This document shows, piece after piece, positions 1-11,272 of a stretch of 64,000 nucleotides of DNA. Under the pieces are notes generated by a model that saw only the letters and a program-made list of their open reading frames with translations, ran no database searches and was not told the DNA's origin. The translations under genes and the position numbers were made by a program. How positions within the stretch are numbered: the stretch's first letter is position 1; the number at the start of each line of letters is the position of its first letter. The stretch is from Parietaria judaica (Eukaryota > Streptophyta > Magnoliopsida > Rosales > Urticaceae), in the NCBI GenBank assembly GCA_954871525.1, contig OX940872.1, forward strand, positions 7,091,180 to 7,155,179, in the 5' to 3' direction.

Positions 1-957
1 GATACGATGAGCACAAGTTGCTCGCTCCTATGACTCATTTATATGAATTACATAATAGTATCACATGATCTTACATTCCGAATATATCGTGTAACAATCT
101 ATATGAATTTCTTGTTGTGTTTTTTTTTTTTTTAATAAAGTATAGTTTGGCGGGGCAAAGTAGACATTTCACATAAATTGTTAAGATTGTTAAGAGTGTG
201 ACTGATTGTCCAAACTGGGTCCTCTCACACCCCCAATTGAGCAATTTGCCTTAATGCCCTCCAGTTGTCTTGGCTTGGTTTTGGCTCCATCAAACAAACA
301 TTCAATACCCAAGAAAAAAAAAAGTACACTAAAATTCACTTAAATAAATAAAACTATCTAATAAAGCAAAATTCAAATCAAGAACCGTCAATGTTTGATT
401 ATAACTCAACTACTCCTCATGAGATGAACTCAAAATCTCTTCACATGGTGGGTCATATATGTATATATATATATATATTATTGCTATGTAACGTAAATAT
501 GGAATCAATTTGAAGGTTTTTGTGTCCCCACTTTCTCAAGTGTGAAGAAGCTCATTAGATGCTTCTGATTTCCAACTCAAAGAGTCAAGGTCAAGTTTTG
601 TGACCATTTTGCCTATTTTGTTTGGCCCTTTGAATTGTATGAGTTTTGACCCTTGGACATTTCTTTGCACTACAAGCACTTTTCCTAAACAAATAAGCCG
701 CGATATTTGTACTAAAATACTCATAACCCGACATAAACTCAAAACAAATGAGTGTAATAAGTCGCGATATTTTGATAGTGGCGTATAATTTTAACGTTAT
801 TTTTTCTATAATATTTAGAACAAAAATAAGTGTAATAAGCATGTAGCTTTCTTTCTTTATTTTAGCCTCATTATATATTTGTAGCTGATCATTATGTAAG
901 CATAAATTCAGTACTAAAAAAACACTTTTTTTTTGCACTTCACACCAACTCTCGGTT
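1..957. other. AT-rich intergenic sequence, no gene seen
   Basis: No open frame here has recognisable similarity or splice-site support. It contains homopolymer A/T runs and a short (TA)n array at about 462-478. Short open frames on both strands look like chance products of low-complexity sequence. Confidence 0.6.
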
Positions 958-1256
958 TACGTTAGATGACTTCTCTGATACAGAGTGGGCTAGTCGTTCT
1001 TACGGTCGTCGGTCTACTAATGTGTAAAATGTCTTCCTCGGCGAGAACCTTGTCTCATGACAATCCAAAAAGTAGCTTGTTATAGCTAATTCAAATACTG
1101 AGACGGAATATAGAGCGTTGGATCGTATGACTGCCGAGATCACCAGGATTCAATCCTTACTCATTGAGCTAGGCATCTCTAAGCGCACGCATCAGTCACA
1201 TGATGCGACAATCTTGGGGCATCGCCTTTGGCCTTTGATCATGTCTTGCCCGCACC
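958..1256 (+). pseudogene. Ty1/copia RNase H relic
   Basis: Read in pieces on the plus strand, this stretch gives the hallmark copia RNase H order. First comes a segment resembling the family's DFSDADWAG motif (here DDFSDTEWAS), then RRST. After one frame change come VFLGENLVS, a stop, QSKK, another stop, and TETEYRAL, which matches the usual STEAEYRA block. A tail resembling the helix after the active site follows. Stops after RRSTNV, after LVS and after QSKK, plus the frame change, show that it is long dead. No LTR, primer site or reverse transcriptase is visible nearby, so it is an isolated fragment. It is clearly more decayed than the young copia element at 40-46 kb. Confidence 0.75.
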
Positions 1257-2254
1257 AAGCACATTGAAATAATTGTCTATTTTGTACGAATTTTTTTTTT
1301 TGAAAAAAGTCTTACAACATGGCTCTCAATTAGTCTCTCTCTAAGACTATCTCTTCAGCACAAAATGGAATATTACGACTTTTGCTTGTAACTAACTTTT
1401 CATATTTTACTTTAGTATAGATTTGTAACTAAGCATTATAAGTTCATGAATACAAAAAAATACGAATCTCTATTTTTTTTTTCTTTAGTGAAGAAATATG
1501 CTTCCGGCGTAACTTGTTACGGACATCAAATGTCGCTAATAAATCTAAAGCAACTTTTTTTTTCTTAGGGTTACTAGAGTTGTACTTGATCACTTTTTAA
1601 CTTTATTACACATATATTTATACGTTATCCTAAGTTTTTTAGTAATCATTTGGTGAGGACAAAAATATGTAGGAGTGGTTCTTATTGATCTAAAGAAGAT
1701 ATTAGGAAAAGCAAAAAAAAAAAACTTCACTTTTTTGTGAATGGCTCACTAATGACTCATCACTATCTGCAAGCTTGCAAGTTGTGACCAATGGGATTGA
1801 AAAATAATATCACAAAATGGGATAAGATCTCGAATATATATTTAGTTGGCATTAGTCACGTCGTCCAATCATAATCATATGGCCAAATTACTTAAAAAGA
1901 TGACCAATCGTGATCAATTTTTTAGCCCCATTTCAATTAAATATTATTTCATGTTTAAACTGTATAATTACCTTTGTTGGGGACCAAATATGAGCTAATT
2001 CCCACTTCCTAAAATGTAATAAATCAATGTCAGGTGTTACATTGAACATTCCGATGATTATATATATATATAAATATATTATCAAATATCATGTTTGACG
2101 AGATAAAATCTAAATTTATTATTTTTTTTAAAATAAAATTACACTTAAAAATGTATTTAAAAAAAGAAAACAGTTTGAGCGCCAAATAACTGTTAGTAAT
2201 TTTTTTAATTACGGCAGTACGTGACACAACAACCTCAACAAAATTTTGGCGAGA
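1257..2254. other. AT-rich intergenic sequence
   Basis: No supported gene. Poly(T) and poly(A) runs and a short (TA)n tract near 2059-2072 are all that stands out. Confidence 0.55.
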
Positions 2255-3735
2255 ATGTTTTTTTATTTAAATGACCCATATTCCGAATATGTCAATTATA
2301 TTTTAGGTGATGTGAATACGTTAGAGTCTAGGAAACGGCACCGAGGATGATTCCGATGATGCTACTTGGGATTCTCGAAAAGAAGGACGCTCCCGACAGG
2401 CCGACACGACCCCAAAGACGAGTCCGATGGCGAAGAAGATGAGGCCGATGATGACGAGGAGCTCGAGGCCGTACCCAACTCACAAGCGGTGCCGAGGAGG
2501 TCCAACCGAATTAGCCGAGGCCAACCACCGCTGGTGTTGAGGTTCGCCGCAAATTCACTCCCGGTCCGGAAGCGCAAGAAGCTCAATTCCGACGTTTGGA
2601 TCAACGACTTCGATGCGGTTTACGAATACGACCCCGTGATGCAAGGATAGGCGCTACATAGTTTGCCAAAAATGTTATAAGAAAATCGAAGCCTACTCCG
2701 ACTCATATAGTACGACGTACCTCCGTCTACACATCATGCATTGCAAAAATGGTATATGATAAGTTCACCCGCCTCTTCAAGCGAGGTAATTTCTCTATTT
2801 TTAGAAGAATATATGATAAGAGGCAAAAATGATTGCGTGACGATCTTCCAATAAGTTACGTAGAAGCTCCCGGTTTTAATAAAATGATGGCTAAGGTAGC
2901 CCTCGAAAATTATAGGCGGGTTACACGACATTGTACTAAGCGGATATAATTAAATTTTATAAAGAGCAAAGAGAGGCATTAATGGAACAATTATATAGCT
3001 TAGGTTATCAAATTTTGTTAACGCCCGATTGTTGGAAAACTAATGCTAATTGTGATTATATCTCCGTAGTTGCGCATTTCGTAGACAATGATTGGAATTT
3101 ACAAAAACGTATCAGGTTTTGAAGCTATGCACGTTAGACACGCGAGGGCTAACATTACGCCATCGATATTTGGTGTTTTAGGAGAGTGAAACCTAGGTAA
3201 TCGTGTTATGTCAATTACATTATCTAAAGCTTCGAGTAATAATGTTGCCAGTGATTCGTTGCGTCTTGAGTTAGCCACTTTTTGTGTGGATTATTTTCAT
3301 CAACGTTGTGCATGTCATGTTATTAATTTAATTGAATTAGCCAATTTTCGTGTGGATTATTTTCAACGACTTTGCATTAATTACGGCGTCGAACCATGAT
3401 CATTTTTGGTCGACATGCCGATTTGATAGAACTATACTTTTTTAATGTTAGAATTGACCCTTCCTTACAAAGATATTTTGACATTATGGATAAACGGTCC
3501 GGATGGTGTTAACGAATAATATTTAGAAGAAAGTGATTGGATGATGGCCTGTAGTTTTACGATTTTTTTAAAACTGTTTTTTTTTTTTTTATGACAAGAC
3601 AGTTTCTTTATCTTAAGTTTGTTCTTCGACGTCAAACTTAGCGTTCATGGCAATTTTCGCTATTATATGTCATTTTGATACCTATTCTAGCAATCTATTT
3701 TATGCCGATATATTAACGTCTATGATTAATTAAAT

Positions 3736-3738
3736 TTA

Positions 3739-3832
<94 letters not shown>
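3736..3832. repeat. (TTA)n microsatellite, about 95 bp
   Basis: An almost perfect ATT/TTA trinucleotide array lies inside the hAT relic. In the sister relic the corresponding place holds about 140 bp of non-repetitive sequence, roughly 38050-38215. The array therefore arose with, or after, loss of that sequence. Confidence 0.95.
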
Positions 3833-3833
<1 letters not shown>

Positions 3834-4080
3834 GGACTACCCAAATGCAATGCAAAAGATGCGGGAACTTTATCACGAGTACAAAAGGAACCAACTTGGA
3901 GAATCGGTGGCGGAGGAGTCTCAAAACACACAACCAAATTTCAGGCAACCCAAGACGGAGGCACAATGGGCCTTTTACAACCTAAACAGTTAACACGGCT
4001 ATCTCTCGATCGTGGTGGAGGAAGGACTTCTCCTACGCTGCGGATTTCTTCTTCACCAACCGCGGCCGCAAGTCCACACC

Positions 4081-4723
4081 CAGGCCCGGCCCAACAGTAG
4101 GGGCGAGTTGGGCCACTGCCCAAGGCCCCCTGCTACAAGAAGGCCCACTTTGATTACGCATTAAGCAGTAAGTAAAGTATTTATGAATTGTTTTTTAGCC
4201 AGCTTTACTACTGAGAAATAGAATATAAAAATGGGCCTCAATTTTGTGCTAAAGATATTATTAAACGCGGGCCTTTTACTAATATTTTAAAAAATAAATA
4301 ACCATCGTTACTTTTTAGTTTTTAGTTGTATTGAAGTCGCCCACTTAAGGGTATTTAATTATTTTATAGTAAGAAGTGTGTTATAATTTAAAGATTAAAT
4401 TTATATGCAATTTTAATTTCTTTCTTTTCTATACTTCTCTGAATCTACCATATTCCCTGTAATAGTGAATGTCGATTAAGTTTTATTATTATCAGTATAC
4501 GTAATTGATATAAATACTTAACAATAATTAATAAAAAATATAAAGAGCATTAGTAAATCATATTAATAAGAACAATTATGTCTGTAAAACTGTAGTAAAA
4601 AATCAATTAGTATTTTATAAAAAATATATAATAAAATTTTAATTTAATAAATATATATTAAATATTAAAAAGCCTCGTCTCAATTTTTCGCCCAAGGCCC
4701 CTAAAACTGTTGGGCCGGCCCTG
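4081..4723. mobile_element. hAT-type MITE with CAGGSCCGGCCC ends, inserted in hAT copy 1
   Basis: The left end CAGGCCCGGCCCAACAGT and the reverse complement of the right end, CAGGGCCGGCCCAACAGT, match at 17 of 18 bases. The element is flanked by a perfect 8-bp duplication TCCACACC (4073-4080 and 4724-4731), as expected for hAT transposition. The sister relic has the unoccupied site near 38491 (AAGTCCACCGCAC). At 643 bp with an AT-rich, non-coding interior it is non-autonomous. Confidence 0.92.
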
Positions 4724-5165
4724 TCCACACCTCAATGAGTTCGACAAACGGTGCATCATTCCACCGTACCGCATCCAGGGTAATAGACACTCTAAGATGG
4801 TGGCGATCGAAGCGACATGAATATCCGATCCTATTATTGATGGCCCCTCACGTCATGACCATCGAGGTGTCCACAGTTTCGTCGGAGGCAACCTTCTCTA
4901 GTGCGGGACACATCTTGGATGACCGGCGCAAATCATTAAAGCTGACTATGGTCAAAGATCATCGTGCTAAGTAAAGATTAGATCCAAGCCTAAGAACGAG
5001 CTCAAGAGGAAGCGCGCAACAACAACAACGATTTTTACGATTACTTCAATCCCGAAGAATATTAGTTATTTTTGATGTATTTCGTTACGAGTTTCTATGC
5101 TCCGATGTACTAAAAATTAAATAAATAAATAAACGAGGTATTTTCAATTCCTGTCTTACAACTTA

Positions 5166-7190
5166 TATTGAATTCGGGTTTGGGAAATTTTGTAAACAGG
5201 AAAAATGATAATTCAGAATTCGTATTCTGAATACGTATTGAATTACACGATTAACTGTACTATATTTTAATAGTCAAACAATTTTAAATTAATTAATTGT
5301 GTCTTAGTTTGCATTGATAATTATTGATCAGCACTACGAATGTTTGGCTTTAAATGAATAAAAGAGGAGAAAGTTTTACTAAGTATAAGGTAATGACTTA
5401 GAGTTTGACTTTGTTCAAACAGAGCAGTTTGAGATCACAAGTTCAATTCAAATAATTAAGATGGTTTTGAATCTCATAAATTTTAAGGAAAAAAAATATG
5501 TTCAACCATGATTATATATTTCTTTAATTTGATAAGATTCTATTGTAATTTTAATTAGCTAATTGTCGGAATAATATTTAATAAAGTGCTACAATGTTAT
5601 GCAAATGAACAAAAAAATTATAAAATTAGACGACAAAAATTGACATGAACCCTTCAAAACTGCTTTTCAAAAACAAGAGTTGACAAAGTTGGCCGAATAT
5701 ATTCTTTTTTCTTTATAATGTTTCCACTTTTTTCAACAAACAAAAGCCGAAATAAGTGAGCTTATACACATCAATAATTTAATTTATACAGGATTATATT
5801 TACCTCTACTAATTTAAGGGTGAAATCAAATTTTTTGCTGTAGTTCCGATTTTCTGTTTTACAACTATATTTACCTGATTTTTTTTAAACGGTTCGGGAT
5901 CAATACCGAAATCGTAACTAAATCAAGAACCGTGTATAAAATATTCACCCGATCCACTATATCGCAAACTTCCTTAAAGAAAAAAAAATAGTTCCCATAA
6001 TATAATTTCTACTATATAGTTTATAAGGGTTACAAATGGAAGATTGAGTATTATTATATGCAGGGCTCTGAATTGGTGGAAGTCTTAGGTAATAATCTAA
6101 ATAATTTCTTTTATATATATGTTTAAAATTTAAATAATGATTTTATCATTTATTTTGCGTCTTTTAGAAAGAAAAAAATAGTAAGGCACGTTTTAGTGAA
6201 GCTGTTTTTGTTTAACAAATTCGGAAGTCTAAGGCGGATGCCTTGTGTGCTTTATATCTATGGTCGGTTTTGATTATTATTATTTACAAATTTCAAAATA
6301 ATTTAAACAATAGATATATATTGCAAGGACAATAAATGTCAGTATTTTTTAATGATTTTTTTTTTAGTAAAGTGGAGCGTTAATCAAAATAATACCTATT
6401 CTCATTATAAGATATATTCTCAGTGTCAGAACTCAGAACATGCTAATACTTTCAGCCAGATACACTATTGGATACACAATTTTTGTGTCAGCTAAGTTTG
6501 AACCCATGATCTCTCGAAAAGTCTTACTGTGACTTTACAACAATGCTAAACAAGTTTGGTTTCATTTTAATGAAATTTTAAACCTTAAAATAATCATCAT
6601 AGGCAATTCGTGTTGCAATTTTTTTCTCAAATCACCTCTAATATTACTTAGTATAATGTCATGTTCGTGTATGCATTTTGCTTTTAGTTTTTGTTTCTCA
6701 AAACTTTAAATACGTAAAAAAAAGAAGTGCATTGCTCTTGTACGAGTTAAAAAAATGTATAAACGTACAATTATAAACAATACACGACTTCTTTGAATTC
6801 TTCTTATCAAATTCATTATTTTTCTTCAATTTATAAGGTTTTATTGATCCTAACCGTTAATATTCTTCGATATGTGATTTCTTTCAATAACGAAAATTCT
6901 CTCGTAATCTCGAGTAAGTTATGTGTTGCCGTTGCACATAAATTAATATTTTTACTGTTTTTTACTCTCTCTTTTTTTTTCATAAAAATAAATAAAATTG
7001 CGGGGCATTTTTGTCAAACAACTAAATTTAGTTGAGGCACAAACACATGTAAAGTTCATAAAGTGTCAACTATCAGTCTATCAGTGCCCATTACTCCTCA
7101 TAAAGTATAATATATATAAAAAAAATACATTCAGTATTTTACACAAAGTCCCTTCTACTATATACTTACGAATTAAAAGAAAAAAAAAAT
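5166..7190. other. Gene-free AT-rich stretch
   Basis: Nothing here can be supported as a gene. Worn, TE-like sequence is likely; for example, a GGTTCAAACT box on the minus strand near 6490-6500 resembles a Pol III B box. Nothing has clear ends or target duplications. Confidence 0.5.
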
Positions 7191-7258
7191 CTTAGAAAAA
7201 GAAAAAAAATAATACCAATTACAAAACGTAATCAAGATTCAAGAAACCTTCTTGAAAG

Positions 7259-7555
7259 CTATTCATTCATCGAGCAAAACCTGCTAGGCCTTGCTCTGAA
7301 GTTCCTCCTCCTTCGCATGTCATGGCTCGATGGCTTGATCATCTCCAAGAGAAGCACTCTCGCCCAATTGAATTCCGCCACGTGAGCGACTTCCCGTCGG
7401 CCGGGAGAGATCCGGGCCGTCGATAGGCTCCTGGCTTTGTGGGGGTTCCTGTGGAGGCTGCACCGGAACGACCCCGGGTGTGTCGTTGGCGAGCACAGGC
7501 ACGTTCGGCTCGCGACATGCCGCTTAATGTTTGAAGTTCCATTCTTTGAAGCCAT
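7259..7555 (-). CDS. Small serine-rich protein-like plant protein, 98 aa
   Basis: This is a single-exon gene with its ATG at 7555 and TAG stop at 7259-7261. Two blocks identify it as a member of the widespread plant family usually annotated serine-rich protein-like. One is CLCSPTTHPGSFRCSLHR at residues 19-36. The other is the C-terminal stretch with IKPSSHD, RRRRNF and the ending RFCSMNE (about residues 73-98). The middle is poorly conserved and basic. No signal peptide or membrane segment is evident. The three Cys and His residues in the first block suggest metal or redox chemistry, but the family has no firmly established function that I know of. A TATA-like sequence (minus-strand CTATATTA, near 7601-7608) lies about 50 bp upstream of the ATG. 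Its GC content is clearly above that of the flanks. Two longer overlapping frames on the same strand lack family features and are shadows. Confidence 0.85.
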   Translation of the reverse strand: MASKNGTSNIKRHVASRTCLCSPTTHPGSFRCSLHRNPHKARSLSTARISPGRREVAHVAEFNWARVLLLEMIKPSSHDMRRRRNFRARPSRFCSMNE

Positions 7556-7679
7556 ATTGGAATGGTTTCAAATTCCAAGTTCTTGGGAGATTTTGGGGGT
7601 TAATATAGCTTCATTGAGAGTGAGATTTTACTATTTTGACCTTGCTTTTGTACTGTCCCTGTCCTAACGCGTTGAGACT

Positions 7680-8769
7680 TTGGAGATAGGTGGAGAAGAA
7701 AGAGTGGTGTAGTATAAGGGTTAGTTTGGTAATTTTCGGCTAAGTTCTTAGATTCTCTCAATCGTCGTTAAAGTTGACTTTTAAATTGTTCATGCAATTG
7801 AAAAGTCCCAAGTAATTTTGAATCTTTGAAGTTTCTCATAATTAAGACACTGAGCATTTTTCTTTTCGAAATTGGAATCTAATTCAATAAATGCAAATTT
7901 GTTTTATTAAACTTTTTTTTTTTTGCAAGAATGTACGGTCTACTTTTATATTATACTTTTTAAGTTTTTATGAGTAATTTGACAATAGTTCTCTTCACTT
8001 CTCTAATATTTAATTACTTTCTTTTGAAAAGAGTAAATTTTTAAATTTAGAATTAATAATGTTATATTTAAATAAACATGTACATATTCATCAAAAATAA
8101 AAGTAAAGTATATAAATTAAATATTCTAAAAAAATTGACAAGAGTACGAAAATAAAATAAAAGTAAATTCTGAAAGTATATTTTAGTTGTTATCAAAGAG
8201 AGTATATTTATACCAAAATTAATAATAAAAGGGTATGTAAAAACAATTTCTTTTTCTTCTAAAAAGAGTATAAGAATTCGTATTCCATTTTCTATAAACA
8301 ATAAACATCCATATTTTTTTACTATTTTAAATAATGAATACTTGATTTAAACCCTCTTTATAAATATGAAATCAGAATTTTTGGTTCTTAACAAAAAATA
8401 TATACGAAATTTTAAATTTACAAATAGGTGTGCTAACATGGTTAATGATTTGTAGCTGCATTTACTCCCAAATTAAACATAACTAACATCAACTTCTTTT
8501 TTTTATGGTACGTAATTACCAAACTGATGTTATTTCTAAATAGGTAGGTTCCACATCAAGTGCAATTTGTAGGGCATAATTGTCTTTTAATATATTACTT
8601 TTGGGAAATATTAGCTTGAAAATAAGGACATCCTGCTAATTGTGGTGTACAAAGCTGTGTAGTTATAAAACGACATAATTCTAAGTAAGCCTTGTGGTCC
8701 AAGAACTCCTCTTATATAAATGCGATGTGTCATAACTCGTAACGGAATGTTTAGGAATATTCTATTTTT
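7680..8769. other. Intergenic, upstream of the serine-rich gene
   Basis: The first few hundred bases form the 5' flank of the minus-strand gene ending at 7555. The remainder is AT-rich with no recognisable coding sequence. Confidence 0.5.
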
Positions 8770-9098
8770 TCGTTTCTCTCGTAACACCGTTAATTTATTC
8801 GTTAAATCTAGTGACGTGGACAAATCTATTTTTTTAAGTGTAGTCATTAAAGATTTAATTCGTTATTTTGTCGCAAACGATGTCGATGTGTGCTCGTCCA
8901 CGTGACAAACATTATTATGCCAGCAACCCACGTTTGTCCGTATTGCCTGGATTAACGGGTAAGTTAACGACATTACAAGAATGAAGTGGTCAATTCTCCA
9001 AATACGACTTTAGATATTTTTGTCACCACTTTTAAACTTTAAGAGTACACTAGAGTTCTTTGACTAAATTTTGAATATTTGCACTGTTGTTAACCCTT
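8770..9098. repeat. Decayed copy of the GGGTTA...TAACCC fold-back family
   Basis: From about 8777 the sequence follows the element at 10781-11249 almost base for base in patches. Examples are the CGTAACACCGTTAA stretch, the GACGTGGACAAATCT box, TTTAATTCGTTATTTTGTCG, CCACGTTTGTCCG, and a terminal GTTGTTAACCCT. The left terminal arm is missing or unrecognisable, so this is a truncated older relative. Confidence 0.7.
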
Positions 9099-9393
9099 AA
9101 TTTTAAATATAAACTGCAAGAAAAGGTGGCAAATAGCTAAATATAAAGGATGTCCACTTTCAAAGTCGGTTAGGGTAGGAGAAAAACAAAAGAAACTTCC
9201 CAATTTAGCTTCAAAACTAAAAACATACATTAAATTATATAACCTTATCACCAAAACCATCACCAAAAATCCGACACGTACTTAAGGTCGGCATGACCAA
9301 AATCGATGAATAACAAGAAAACGGTCAAAAAACTAAAATAATATGAAAGCATTGGAAAAAGACATAATACCCAAACACAATACACAATAAATA

Positions 9394-10525
9394 GGGTTAA
9401 TTGCGACAAAAATATTCAACCTTTGGTCAAATTCTTTACTGTGTATATAACTTACGTAAATAACGACAAAAGTATCCAAATTTAACATTTGGGAGTTGAC
9501 CGAGAATATCTATCTATGTGGCAATCAGTATTTGCCACGTGGCATGCCACATGGCACTTGACTGCCACGTGGGATGCCACGTAATTATTATTTTATTAAA
9601 TAATTTTTTAAAAAAATATTTATAAAAAAAAACATTTTTTTAAAACAGAATTATTTTTTAGTCTTAATTTTAGTAATTTTTTTCAATAATAACAAATAAA
9701 GAATATTTAAATTTAAATATTCATTATTGGTTATAATTTTATTTTTAAAAAGTGGGTAGAACGAAGTAATTTTCACCGCTCGCGGTTCACTTGAACTCCG
9801 TTTCCGGTCCGGTTCACGCCTTGAATAAAATTATTTAATATTTTTAATAATAATAACTAATAAACACATACATAATGTTTAAAAAGTCAAGACATAATTA
9901 GATACACACTACTTATTCAAAAATAAAAAATAGTAGTCATATTTATATTTAATGAAAAGTTATTTTATTTGTTTGCATGATATTTTTTGTGTTTGCATTT
10001 TAGAATAATAATAATTGTTTAATATTTTTTTTATTTATATATTATTCTTTTTTCTTAAAAAAATTATCGTTAAATAATCATATGATTATTATTGGTTATT
10101 ATTATTAAACATGTTAAGCGATTTCATTTCACCCGTGAACCGGATCGGAGGCGGAGCTTGAGTGAACCGTGAACGGGGAATTTTTTCTTTATTTATTTAG
10201 TTTGATCCACTTTTCTAAAATGAATAATTATATTTAAATATTCATTATTGGTCTTTTATGGAAAAATATTTTTTTTTAAATAATTAAAAAATATTTAATA
10301 AAATTTTAATACCAATATTTAATAAAATAATAATAACGTGGCATGCCACGTGGCGGCCAAGTGCCATGTGGCATGCCACATGGCAAAGGCTGATTGCCAC
10401 ATGGATAGATATTCTCGGTCAACTCCTAAATGCTAAATTTGGGTACTTTTGCTGCCATTTACGAAGGTTGTATACACAGCAGAGAATTTGAGCAAAAATT
10501 GGGTATTTTTGCCAAAATTAACCCT
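9394..10525. mobile_element. Fold-back element E1 with G-box-bearing arms
   Basis: The terminal arms are inverted copies of each other. The left arm starts GGGTTAATTGCGACAAAAAT, and the right arm ends in the inverted equivalent. Similarity extends about 200 bp inward, through TATCTATGTGGCAATC on the left and GATTGCCACATGGATA on the right. An 8-bp direct repeat AATAAATA flanks it (9386-9393 and 10526-10533). The arms contain palindromic CCACGTGG boxes at 9535-9542, 9565-9572 and 10346-10353. The centre is AT-rich and non-coding. The end structure resembles Mutator-like or fold-back non-autonomous elements; the exact superfamily is an inference. Confidence 0.85.
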
Positions 10526-10780
10526 AATAAATAACAACCCCATTGTTACGTTCCAATTTTCAAACTCGTGAGACAATCTGTTTTGTGCCTGTCACATATT
10601 GAAATTTGGTCACGCAAGTTATAGTAAGAGTCTAAACAAATTTGTTGTCATTTTTTTCTTTTCCTTTCTTATTAAATGTGATTTTGTCTTGTACTAGCCC
10701 ATGTGTGACATGTATTTTTTTAAATAATAATTTCCATAGAATTTATTAGTAACAAGTTATAAATTTACTAATATATAAAA

Positions 10781-11249
10781 GGGTTATTGACGGCAAAAAT
10801 ACCCAAAGTTTGGTCAAAGAACCCTTCGTGTACTCAAAGTTTAAAAGTGATGGCAAAAATACCCAAAATCACATTTGGGGAGTTGACTACTTCATTCTTG
10901 TAATGCCATTAACTTACCCATTAACTCTGGCCACGTGGAAAAATCTGGTTTGTTAAGTGTAATTATTAGGGGTTCAATTAGGTGTATTAAATAGTATTAC
11001 TTAAGGGTTTAATTCGTTGTTTTGTCGTAAACGAGGCTGATGTAGGCTCGTCAACTTAGAAAAATTGTTCTTTCGGCAATCCACGTTTGTCCGTTTGGTC
11101 AGAGTTAACAGGTAAATTAACAGTGTTACAAGATTGGAGTGGTCAACTCCCCAAATATGACTTTGGGTATTTTTACCACCATTTTTAAACTTTGGGTACC
11201 TAAAGGGTTCTTTGACCAAACTTTAGGTATTTTTGCCATCATTAACCCC
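10781..11249. mobile_element. Fold-back element E2, same family as E1
   Basis: The left end GGGTTATTGACGGCAAAAAT and the right end ATTTTTGCCATCATTAACCC are inverted repeats. The arms reach about 150 bp inward, matching ACCCAAAGTTTGGTCAAAGAACC with its inverted copy. Flanking direct repeat ATATAAAA lies at 10773-10780 and 11250-11257. As in E1, the right terminus carries one extra base (C here, T in E1) before the target duplication. There is no coding capacity. A CCACGTGG box sits in the interior near 10931. Confidence 0.85.
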
Positions 11250-11272
11250 ATATAAAATGTAGGGGTATAAAG

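Larger units (their letters stand above)
2366..4976 (+). pseudogene. hAT transposase pseudogene (BED finger, hAT dimerisation region)
   Basis: The first open piece (2366-2648) encodes an acidic run (DESDGEEDEADDDEELE) and a basic KRKKLNSDVW segment that normally leads into the BED finger. The cysteines and histidines of that finger continue in another frame to about 2750. Around 3020-3110 a DCWK-like block and VAHFVDNDW match the RNase-H-like catalytic core. At 4735-4974 the hAT C-terminal block is readable: WWRSKRHEYPIL, then STVSSEATFSSAGHILDDRR, which contains the conserved SSE. Frameshifts, stops, a microsatellite and a MITE interrupt it. The protein would have been a cut-and-paste transposase and cannot be made now. 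The family is plant hAT of the RICESLEEPER/DAYSLEEPER kind, judged from motif layout only. Confidence 0.8.
2255..5165 (+). mobile_element. Degenerate hAT transposon, copy 1
   Basis: This block aligns by eye along most of its length with the hAT relic at 33.8-39.2 kb. In order it shows an intron-exon junction before the acidic N-terminal region, an Asp/Glu-rich stretch, a BED-type zinc finger remnant, the catalytic-core block and the C-terminal dimerisation block. A (TTA)n array at 3737-3831 replaces roughly 140 bases of coding sequence kept in copy 2, and a MITE sits at 4081-4723. Terminal inverted repeats of the hAT itself could not be identified, so both outer boundaries are approximate. 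Copy 1 matters mainly as the empty-site control for insertions into copy 2. Confidence 0.75.

Noticed and set aside
7339..7578. Overlapping minus-strand frame starting MEFETIP
   Set aside because: It lacks the conserved family blocks, which occur only in the 98-codon frame at 7555-7259.
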